From positions 7,750,001 to 7,814,000 of the forward strand of contig NZ_CP026652.1 in assembly GCF_002946835.1 (NCBI RefSeq): 64,000 nt of DNA. Direction: 5' to 3'. This document shows, piece by piece, positions 51,212-58,543 of this stretch. A model generated the notes under the pieces. It had not been told where the DNA came from and made no database searches. It saw only the letters and a list, made by a program, of their open reading frames with translations. The translations under genes and the position numbers were made by a program. Origin of the DNA: Streptomyces dengpaensis. GTDB taxonomy: Bacteria > Actinomycetota > Actinomycetes > Streptomycetales > Streptomycetaceae. How positions within the stretch are numbered: the stretch's first letter is position 1; each line of letters opens with the position of its first letter.

Positions 51212-51539
51212 GTGAACCCGCCGCAGTCACCTTCCGTGCGTGCACGGTATCCGAGAGTAGCGGCCCGTTGGGCCTGTACAGGGACCCTTTCGTCAGCCCC
51301 GCTCCGCCGAGTCCCGGGCGCCGGGGCAGCGGCCCTGCTCCCGCCGGTTATCCGTGCGGAAGGTCGAACGGTCGCTGCCCTGGGTGATCCGGCGTACGCC
51401 GCCGCCACTTTGATGCGGGTGTCGCGTTGGAATTGCCGTGGCGCCGCAGGAGTGACGGTTCTGCGCCCGGGTTCGCCGACCCCCGGGCCGCGGCGCCACC
51501 GATCAGAGTTGCCGCGAAACTATGTGAAGGTTGAGACGA

Positions 51540-53519
51540 GTGCGGAAACATGTCGGCAAGCCAGAGATGTCCTCTTCCGTCAACGGTGAAGCGCCTGGTG
51601 GGCTGGTCGGCCGGGAACGGGAGGCGGCCGACCTCCAGGAGATGCTGGCGCGGCACCGTCTCGTGACGGTGGCCGGCGGTGCCGGTGTGGGGAAGAGCCG
51701 GCTAGCGGCCGACGCGGCGGCCGGGATGCGGAAGGGACCGTCGCGGCGCGTGGTCCAGCTGCGCTGGAGCGGCGGCCGGGCCGCCGCTCCGGGCGCACTG
51801 ACCGCCGCGGTCCGCCAGGCTCTGACGGGTACGCGCACGCGCCCCGAGACTTCGGATGCCGGCAGCCTGGAGCGGTGCCTGCCTGCCACGGACATCCTGC
51901 TCTTCCTCGATGACATCGACCCAGTCCACCGGGAATGCGTGGGAGTGGTGCAGCGTCTGCTGATGGCCGCACCGAGACTCCGGGTTCTGGTGACGGCGCG
52001 GCGGGCCCTGGGGTTGGGCGAGGAGCGCGTGCTGCCGCTGCCGCCGCTCAGCACGGAAACGGCGGACAGGCCGAGCGGTCCCTCGCCTGCGGTGGAGCTG
52101 TTCCTGGACCGGGCGCGCGCTGCGGTAGAGGGGTTCCGCGCCGATGACGCGGGCCTGCGGGCGGTGGCCGGGATCTGCCGGTCGCTGGAGGGATTTCCCC
52201 TCGCGATCGAGCTGGCCGCGGAGCAGGTGGCCCGCCATGGGTTGAGCGATCTCGCGGAACTTCTGGAGCGCCACCAGTGCTGGCTGGGCAGTCAGCGCCC
52301 GGCCCTGCGGCGGCACCGGTCTCTGCGGGACGCCATCGGTGCCAGTTACGTGCTTTGTGACCGGACGGTGCGGATCGTATGGGGCCGGGCCAGCTTCTTC
52401 ACCGGAGCATTCAACGAGTCAACCGCCGTGTTCCTGTGCGCCGGTGGCGGTATCGAACCGTGTCAGGTACCCGCCTGCCTGGCCCAACTCGTGGCCGTGG
52501 GCATGCTGGAGCCGGTGCGCGACCCGGGAGGGCCCCGCCAGCCTCGGTACCGGATGGTGCGGGCCGCACGGGACTTCGGCGCCGAACGGCTGCAGGAAGC
52601 GGGGGAGTTCGCGGTGGCCGCGGAACGCCGTGCGGCCTACTGCCGGCAAGCGGCGGCGGTCGCCGAGAACCTGTGGAGCACCGGCTGCCAGTCGGAGGCC
52701 GTACACCTCGTGCGGGACGAACAGGATGACCTCAGGGCGATGTTGCGACACGCGCTGAGCCATGCCGAACACGCGGCCGTGGCCCTGGAGACGGTCGTCC
52801 TCCTGTGGTTTTGGTGGGCGGTGTGCGAAGGGGGCGAGGAAGGGCGCGGGTACCTGTTGCGGTTACTGCCGTTGTGCCCGGCTGACAGTCCGGTGGTGAT
52901 GCGTGCCAGATGGCTGGCGGCATGGCTCACCGCGTGCAGCGACGCGCGAACCGCCCGAACGCTGCTGGGCCGGGCCTGGCCGGCGGCCGTGCTGGCCGGC
53001 GACGACGCCACGATCGGCCGGATCGCCCATGTCCAGGGCACCATCGCCCTGTGTGAGGGCGACCCGGTGGCCGCCTCCGAGCACTTCCAGGAAGCCGCAC
53101 GCACCATCCCGGCCCGGGCATCCGGCGGCCCCTCGCCGGCCGCGAGCCTGGCCGCCCTGGCCGTGGCCCAGGCCGACTTCGCGCCGCGCGCCGCGCGCCG
53201 CACCGCACGCCGCGCCCTGGCCCAGACCGACATCCGCGGCGACGCCTGGGCATGCGTCCTCGCCCGCTACGCCAAAGCGTTCGTCGATCACCGGCACGGT
53301 CACAGCGGCCGAGCCTGGCACCGGGCACAGCGGACGCTCGCCGCCCTGGACACCAACGTGCCGGACCCGTACGGTGCCGCCGCTTTGCGACAGCTGATCG
53401 CCGACATCGAAACCGGCACGCCCGGCCACCTCGCGCCCGGCCACCTGTGCACGCCGTACGTACCGCAGCCCCGCATGGTGGCGTCCTCGCCGGTCTCCGC
53501 CGCAACCGGCGCGGCATGA
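51540..53519 (+). CDS. LAL/AfsR-like NB-ARC-TPR regulator lacking a C-terminal HTH (TTA codon)
   Basis: A 659-residue protein. It has GGLVGREREAADLQEMLARH, Walker A GGAGVGKS, Walker B LLFLDDID, the GFPLAIELAAEQVARHGL helix, and TPR-like repeats in the second half. Unlike its divergent neighbour it has no LuxR HTH at the C-terminus and no SARP domain at the N-terminus, so direct DNA binding is not evident. A TTA codon (52863-52865) makes it a likely bldA target. GTG 51540 has AAGG 9 nt upstream; ATG 51567 is an alternative. Confidence 0.78.
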   Translation: MRKHVGKPEMSSSVNGEAPGGLVGREREAADLQEMLARHRLVTVAGGAGVGKSRLAADAAAGMRKGPSRRVVQLRWSGGRAAAPGALTAAVRQALTGTRTRPETSDAGSLERCLPATDILLFLDDIDPVHRECVGVVQRLLMAAPRLRVLVTARRALGLGEERVLPLPPLSTETADRPSGPSPAVELFLDRARAAVEGFRADDAGLRAVAGICRSLEGFPLAIELAAEQVARHGLSDLAELLERHQCWLGSQRPALRRHRSLRDAIGASYVLCDRTVRIVWGRASFFTGAFNESTAVFLCAGGGIEPCQVPACLAQLVAVGMLEPVRDPGGPRQPRYRMVRAARDFGAERLQEAGEFAVAAERRAAYCRQAAAVAENLWSTGCQSEAVHLVRDEQDDLRAMLRHALSHAEHAAVALETVVLLWFWWAVCEGGEEGRGYLLRLLPLCPADSPVVMRARWLAAWLTACSDARTARTLLGRAWPAAVLAGDDATIGRIAHVQGTIALCEGDPVAASEHFQEAARTIPARASGGPSPAASLAALAVAQADFAPRAARRTARRALAQTDIRGDAWACVLARYAKAFVDHRHGHSGRAWHRAQRTLAALDTNVPDPYGAAALRQLIADIETGTPGHLAPGHLCTPYVPQPRMVASSPVSAATGAA

Positions 53520-53678
53520 TGACCAGGTGCGCCGTGCAGCCTCGTGCGGGCGTGGCCCGCCGCTCGGGCGTGTGCGTCAGGGCGTGGCCGTAGACGTTGA
53601 AGGGCGGGGAGTGTGGCGGTGCACCACTCAGGTGGCGCACCGCGACATCTCGCGCCCGCGCGGGGCCGGACGCGGAGC

Positions 53679-54809
53679 TTACGCGGGCTGCTCCTGGCCC
53701 TGGCTGTTCGGGCACCTCACCGCGAGGGCCGCGATGTCGTCGTCGAGCCTTCCGCCGCTGAAGTGGAACAGGTCCTGGTGAAGCCGGTCGAGCAGCTCGC
53801 GCGGCGAATCCAGGCTCTGCCTCCGCATCCAGTCCGGCAGCGGGAAGAACTCGCCGGTGCGGTCCCGGGTCTCCGATACGCCGTCGGTGTAGAGCAGCAA
53901 CTGGTCGCCCGGGGCGAAGGTGCGGGTGTCGACGCAGTACTGGCCACCCATGAGCGCCGCGAGGTTGAGGGGCGGCGAGGGGATCGTGGGCTCCAGAACT
54001 CGGATCTTCCCGTGATGGGCAAGCAGCGGCGGGGGGTGCCCGCAGTTGAGAAGTCTGACGTGACCGCCGCCGTGCGGGATCTCCGCGATGAGAGCGGTGG
54101 CGAAGCGCTCCGGCAGATCCTGGCCGGGAAACGCAGCGCTGTGGCGGGCGATACTGGTCTCCAGGCGATCGATGATGCCCCTCAGGTCCGGCTCGTCGTA
54201 CGCGGCCTCCCTGAAGCAGCTGATCACCGCCGAGGCCGACCCCACCGCGGACAGGCCCTTGCCCCGAACGTCGCCGATGAGCAGCCGCACCCCGTACGGT
54301 GTGCCGACCGCCTCGTAGAAGTCGCCGCCGATCCGGGCCTGCTCCTGGGCCGCCAGATACAGCGACTCGATCTCGACGTCCGCGATGCGGCGCGGGAGGG
54401 GGCGCAGGAGCACCTGCTGGGCCGCGTCGGCGACGAGCCGGACCTGGAGGAGCATCTCCTCCCGCTGGAGTCGGACATGGCTTGCGTACGCGGCCGCCAA
54501 GGTGACCGCGACGATCGCGGCAGCCGTGTACTGCGTTCCCAGGTCGGTGTTGACGAGGCCGAGACCGATCATGGCCAGCAGGCAGAACAGGCCCAGAAGG
54601 ATCGTGGGGATCACGGGCCACATCGCTGCGGCGAGGGCGGGGGCGGCGGGCAGAAGGCGGCTGATGGCGATCTCCCTCGGCGTGGAGAACGCCAGGCCGA
54701 CGATCAGGGCGGTGAGGATCACCGGTGCCAGCAGGGCAACTTCCCACCGGCCGCCGTAGGGGGGACGACGGCGCCGCAGCCGTCCGGACATGATCACAAA
54801 CCGCATCAT
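53679..54809 (-). CDS. SpoIIE/RsbU-type PP2C serine phosphatase, membrane-anchored
   Basis: A protein of about 376 residues. Three to four N-terminal membrane helices come first (ALLAPVILTALIVGLAFS, AAMWPVIPTILLGLFCLLAM). A SpoIIE domain follows, with ARIGGDFYEAVGTPYGVRLL (metal-binding GGDFY), IGDVRGKGLSA, LLNCGHPPPLL and LLLYTDGVSETRD plus a final DDIAALAVR. It would dephosphorylate an anti-sigma antagonist. Several in-frame ATGs exist (54791, 54806, 54809, 54827); the 54827 start would add a TTA codon. An RsbW-like ATPase is at 24444, not adjacent. Confidence 0.87.
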   Translation of the reverse strand: MMRFVIMSGRLRRRRPPYGGRWEVALLAPVILTALIVGLAFSTPREIAISRLLPAAPALAAAMWPVIPTILLGLFCLLAMIGLGLVNTDLGTQYTAAAIVAVTLAAAYASHVRLQREEMLLQVRLVADAAQQVLLRPLPRRIADVEIESLYLAAQEQARIGGDFYEAVGTPYGVRLLIGDVRGKGLSAVGSASAVISCFREAAYDEPDLRGIIDRLETSIARHSAAFPGQDLPERFATALIAEIPHGGGHVRLLNCGHPPPLLAHHGKIRVLEPTIPSPPLNLAALMGGQYCVDTRTFAPGDQLLLYTDGVSETRDRTGEFFPLPDWMRRQSLDSPRELLDRLHQDLFHFSGGRLDDDIAALAVRCPNSQGQEQPA

Positions 54810-54966
54810 ATCGGTTAAAGCGGGCATTCCTCTCTGGTGGGGTAAGACCCTGGGCGTGCGGTACGGCAGAGATCTTGAACGCGGGAACGGATCGGCACTC
54901 GCCATCCTGCGGCCCTGGTTCTGCGTTCCGGCGGTGGGCGGGGTCACGCTTCCGCGGCGACGCGCA

Positions 54967-55003
54967 GTCGGCTGCGTCGGGGAGGCTCCCCGACGCAGCC
55001 GAC
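54967..55003. terminator. 17-bp perfect hairpin downstream of the dehydrogenase
   Basis: GTCGGCTGCGTCGGGGA at 54967-54983 pairs perfectly with the 17 bases at 54987-55003 across a GGC loop. It starts 18 bp past the stop of the minus-strand dehydrogenase at 55021 and is the strongest hairpin in the window. It should terminate that gene and shield the phosphatase promoter. Confidence 0.9.
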
Positions 55004-55020
55004 GGTTCCGGTCGACAGGG

Positions 55021-56154
55021 CTACGGGTGCAGCACCACCTTCGTGTATCCCTCGATCCGCTTGTCGAACTTGTCGTAGGCCGACGGCGCCTCATCCAGAG
55101 TCATTTCGTGGGAGACGACAAAGCTTGGCTTCGCCCGCCCGTCGATGATCAGGTCGCGCAGGTACCGGTTGTAGCGCTTCACGTTGCACTGTCCCGTACC
55201 CACCCGCAGGCCCTTCTCGAAGAGCTTGCCGATTCCGACGAGGAGCATGCCGTGTTTGGCCTGATCGTCCGGGCCTCCAGGGTCGGCCGGGACATAGAGG
55301 CCGGGCACGCCGAGCGCTCCGGTGGCCCGGACCGTGCCGACGAGCGAGTTCAGGACGGTCGCCGGTTCCTCGCGATCCGCGCCGCGTGCCATCGCCTGGT
55401 AGCCGACGGCGTCAATGCCCTTGTCCGTACCGACGCCCTCGGTCTGCTCCTTGATCTGCTCGATCGGGTCACCCTCGGCGAAGTTGATCGGAATCGCGCC
55501 TATCTCCTCGGCCTTCTGCAGCCGCTCGGCGACTCGGTCCACGACGAACACCTTTCCCGCGCCGCGGATCAGAGCCGAGTAGGCGGCCATGAGCCCAACT
55601 GGCCCTCCGCCGTACACCGCTACGCTCTCGCCAGGACGGACCTGGGCGAGTTCACAGCCGTGGTAGCCGGTGGGGAAGATGTCGGCGAGCAATATGAAAT
55701 CGCTCTCGTGCTCGTTTCCCGGCGGCATCTTCAGGCAGTTGAAGTCCGCGAAGGGGACGCGCAGGTATTCGGCCTGGCCGCCCATCCAGGGCCCCATGGC
55801 GACGTAACCATAAGCTCCGCCCGCGAAACCGGGATTGACGGTCAGACAGTATCCGGTGAATCCGTCGACGCAGTTGGTGCAGAACCCGCAGGCGACATTG
55901 AAGGGCATGACCACGCGGTCGCCCTCCTTGAGCGAGGTGATGCCCTCGCCGAGTTCCTCGATGATTCCCATGTTCTCGTGGCCGAACACGATGCCGGGTT
56001 CGGCAGCGGTGCGGCCCTCGTACATGTGCAGATCGGAGCCGCATATCGCGGTCGAGGTGATCCGTACGATCACATCGTTCGGATGCTGGATGCTGGGCTT
56101 TTCAACCTCTTCGACCGCAACGGTGAACGGTCCCTTGTAAACGACGGCCTTCAT
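55021..56154 (-). CDS. Zinc-dependent alcohol dehydrogenase, glutathione-independent formaldehyde dehydrogenase type
   Basis: A 377-residue MDR enzyme. Catalytic zinc ligands lie in AICGSDLHMYEG and GHENMG. The structural zinc cluster NVACGFCTNCVDGFTGYC is present and the NAD fold is VYGGGPVGLMAA. An extra loop (NPGFAGGAYGYVAMGPWMGG) marks the FdhA/formaldehyde-dismutase branch, which keeps NAD bound tightly. ATG 56154 follows GGAGGTGG. It oxidises formaldehyde or other short aldehydes. Located in a stress-related stretch, divergent from the 63-residue protein gene. Confidence 0.88.
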   Translation of the reverse strand: MKAVVYKGPFTVAVEEVEKPSIQHPNDVIVRITSTAICGSDLHMYEGRTAAEPGIVFGHENMGIIEELGEGITSLKEGDRVVMPFNVACGFCTNCVDGFTGYCLTVNPGFAGGAYGYVAMGPWMGGQAEYLRVPFADFNCLKMPPGNEHESDFILLADIFPTGYHGCELAQVRPGESVAVYGGGPVGLMAAYSALIRGAGKVFVVDRVAERLQKAEEIGAIPINFAEGDPIEQIKEQTEGVGTDKGIDAVGYQAMARGADREEPATVLNSLVGTVRATGALGVPGLYVPADPGGPDDQAKHGMLLVGIGKLFEKGLRVGTGQCNVKRYNRYLRDLIIDGRAKPSFVVSHEMTLDEAPSAYDKFDKRIEGYTKVVLHP

Positions 56155-56324
56155 GGCTGCCACCTCCACTCGGCAACGCGCTTTCTCGTTGCCACGCCCC
56201 CGCCCCGCTTTCTCCGCGTGACCTATGTCTCATGATTCTCCGGCCTGCTCGATAGAACAACCCGGTAACCTCGGGTGAATAACTGTCCTGCGCCGCACCA
56301 AGAAATTGGAGAGGGAGGCGAAAC

Positions 56325-56516
56325 GTGTCAGCACAGCGACTGGGAACCCTGCTTGTTCCCGTACCGGGGCTCTCCGGCACCACCTACCCGCCAGGGACGA
56401 CCGTGACTGTTCGCGGTCGAGGCGCGACTGTCGATGCCTTCGTCAACGGAGACTGGCTTCCTCTGTCGTGGTGGGAATTCTCCGACGGTCTCCGCGAGGA
56501 CATCGCCGACCGCTGA
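56325..56516 (+). CDS. Small protein, 63 residues, unknown function
   Basis: GTG 56325 is preceded by GGAGAGGGAGG at ideal spacing. The protein (MSAQRLGTLLVPVPGLSGTT, YPPGTTVTVRGRGATVDAFV, NGDWLPLSWWEFSDGL) looks like a compact beta-barrel, possibly SH3-like, with an aromatic C-terminus. No family is recognised. Upstream, ACCCG and CGGGT flank a GTAACCT core (ACCCGGTAACCTCGGGT). It is divergent from the formaldehyde dehydrogenase-like gene, so the two may be co-regulated. Confidence 0.72.
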   Translation: MSAQRLGTLLVPVPGLSGTTYPPGTTVTVRGRGATVDAFVNGDWLPLSWWEFSDGLREDIADR

Positions 56517-56688
56517 CATCTCCCGCGGCGCCCATGGCTCCGCATCGGATGCCGTGCGTGTCCGAACTGGCTCTCGCTGTCCGGTCGTTGCAGCCGACGT
56601 TTGTGCGCGGGAGCGTGAGCGACGCGTGGCCACGAACGTATCCGCGGCCCGTCGCCAGAGCGGGCTTCCCGCTGATTTCACCGGCCGC

Positions 56689-57120
56689 TCACGGCCTGTG
56701 TTCCACGTGCTCCTTGAAGTGCTCCAGGTCGCTTCGGACGAGCCGCTCGACCGCGTTCGCCTGAGCGAATCCCTTCGGTCCGCCGAAGGTCTCCCTGATG
56801 GTGTCGGGGTCGTACTCGACCCGTGCCTGGACCCGGGTGTGTTCCCGGTCGATCGGCTGCAGCGAGAGGGAGCCCTTCAGTTCGGGGGCGCCCGTGGTGC
56901 GCCACTCCATCACGCGTTCTCCTCCGCGGTCGGAGAGTTCGGCGTCGAGTTCTCGAGTCCGGCCGCGGGCCTCGACGTCCAGATGCGCTCGCCCATCCGC
57001 TTCCGTACGGGCGTCGCGCACTCCTTCCACGAAGCTCGGATAGTTCTCCACCTGGTGAAGGCTGTCCCAGGCCTTGTCGATCGGAACCCCGACGTCGACG
57101 TGTTCTTCGAGGGTGCTCAT
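56689..57120 (-). CDS. SRPBCC family protein
   Basis: A 143-residue protein (ATG 57120 after GGAGG). The START-like/Polyketide_cyc2 pattern is EEHVDVGVPIDKAWDSLHQV, ENYPSFVEGVRDARTEADGR, MEWRTTGAPELKGSLSLQPI and a C-terminal helix DLEHFKEHVEHRP. This is the actinobacterial cyclase-dehydrase-type SRPBCC group, often induced under stress; the ligand is unknown. It is independent of the TetR gene at 57267 by orientation, being downstream on the same strand with 146 bp between them. Confidence 0.83.
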   Translation of the reverse strand: MSTLEEHVDVGVPIDKAWDSLHQVENYPSFVEGVRDARTEADGRAHLDVEARGRTRELDAELSDRGGERVMEWRTTGAPELKGSLSLQPIDREHTRVQARVEYDPDTIRETFGGPKGFAQANAVERLVRSDLEHFKEHVEHRP

Positions 57121-57266
57121 GGCTGACCTCCAGGTTCGGCTCATGACGCATGACCTTCTGCTTCCAGTGTGCGCCCAGCACCAGCGGGGTCGACCGGAAC
57201 GCGAGACGGGGCTGACCACCATGTGACCGGCCGTGAGGCCCGCGCTTCATCGCCCGTGCGGCGGTC

Positions 57267-57848
57267 CTAGGCAGGTTCCACGTCGCCCGCCGGGCGCAGG
57301 CCGTCGAGCGCGGCCCGCAGGATCGGCTCGACGTAGCTGGGGTCGCCGTGAATCGTGGCGATGGCGATGATCATGTCGCAGATCTGTTCCAGGGTGAGGT
57401 CATCTCGGACTTCGTGAGCCGCCTGTGCGGCGACGAGGAGCGGTCGGCCGGCGGCCAGCACCCGGGTGCGGTTCTCGCTGAAGACGGGGTCGTCGCTGTC
57501 GGAGTGCGTCAGCAACTCGGAGGCGATGTCGTGCTTGCTGGTGAAGAAGGCGGAGAACCGGTGCAGCCAGGCCGCGAGTACCGCTCCCGGTGACTCGCCG
57601 TCGACCGTCTTCGCTGCCGCGCAGACGGCGTCGACCTCGTCGGTGTAGAGGGCCTCCAGGAGCTCTCGGCGGCCGGGGAAGTTGCGGTAGAGGGTCGCCA
57701 TGCCGACCCCGGCGCGCCGTGAGATCTCGGCCATCGACACCTGGGCGCCGGGTTCGGCGAACGCGGCGCGAGCGGCCGCGAGGATCTTGTCGCGATTGCG
57801 CTCGGCGTCGGCGCGTCTCGACGGTGAAGGCGGCTGGTCCGAGGTCAT
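57267..57848 (-). CDS. TetR-family regulator
   Basis: A 193-residue protein. The HTH is VSMAEISRRAGVGMATLYRN followed by FPGRRELL. The C-terminal domain has GAVLAAWLHRFSAFFTSKHD and LTLEQICDMIIAIATIHGDP. It is divergent from a collapsed aldo/keto reductase, and repeats in the gap (57861-57907) are probable operators. The pair matches the common TetR-AKR arrangement in Streptomyces, so the regulator has likely lost its main target gene. Confidence 0.87.
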   Translation of the reverse strand: MTSDQPPSPSRRADAERNRDKILAAARAAFAEPGAQVSMAEISRRAGVGMATLYRNFPGRRELLEALYTDEVDAVCAAAKTVDGESPGAVLAAWLHRFSAFFTSKHDIASELLTHSDSDDPVFSENRTRVLAAGRPLLVAAQAAHEVRDDLTLEQICDMIIAIATIHGDPSYVEPILRAALDGLRPAGDVEPA

Positions 57849-57860
57849 GACTTCCTAACT

Positions 57861-57907
57861 GGAGAGGTTATCCGGTACGGTGGAACGGTAACCGGACAGG
57901 CTATCCG
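57861..57907. promoter_or_regulatory. GGA(G/C)AGG(T/C)TATCCG repeat pair, candidate TetR operators
   Basis: GGAGAGGTTATCCG (57861-57874) and GGACAGGCTATCCG (57894-57907) match at 12 of 14 positions and are 33 bp apart. Between them, TCCGGT (57871-57876) and ACCGGA (57891-57896) form an inverted pair. The segment lies between the divergent TetR start (57848) and the reductase remnant (57973). Confidence 0.6.
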
Positions 57908-57972
57908 ATTCCTCATGGGGCCTGATTCTACCCACCTGCCGCGACGGGTTCGCGGTGACTGGAGGAGCTTCC

Positions 57973-58355
57973 ATGGACTACCGGCCTCTTGGACGTACCG
58001 ACGTCTCCGTCAGCCGGCTGTGCCTCGGCGCGATGATGTTCGGCGCGTTCGGAAACCCCGACCACGACGACTCGCCGCCGACGCCCTCGGGGCGCTCGCC
58101 GACGAGGCCGGGATGACGCTCATCCAGATGGCGATCGCGTTCGTCACCCGGCACCCCGCGGTCACCTCCGCGATCGTCGGCCCGCGCACCATGGAGCACC
58201 TCGAGTCCTACCTGGCAGCCGACGGCGTCGACCTGTCCAGCGACCTGCTCGACCGCATCGACGAGATCGTGCCCCCCGGACACACCGTCAACGTCGCCGA
58301 CAACATGTGGCACACCAGTACGTCCGCGCTCGACGCCGCGTTCCGCCGCCGGTAG
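57973..58355 (+). pseudogene. Aldo/keto reductase with large internal deletion
   Basis: From ATG 57973 the protein starts like an intact AKR (MDYRPLGRTDVSVSRLCLGA, MMFGAFGNPDHDD) but stops at a TGA after about 47 residues. The AKR C-terminus (DALGALADEAGMTLIQMAIA, FVTRHPAVTSAIVGPRTMEH, then DRIDEIVPPG) continues in another frame to 58355. The catalytic Asp-Tyr-Lys-His core and most of the barrel are missing, roughly 200 residues. The deletion junction is near 58075. It keeps its divergent TetR partner. Confidence 0.82.
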
Positions 58356-58543
58356 ACCAACCCGGCCGGGCCGGCCACCGCGGACGCCGGCGACACCGGG
58401 CGCGCGAACGCTGAGTTCGGCACCAACGGTGTCGCGTCCGTCAGGGACATCGCCCCGCGCTGAGGACCCGACACCTGCCGAGACGGCCCCAACGACCATA
58501 CAGGGCGGCGGCGTTGTCAGTGGCGGCTGGCACGATCGGCGGT

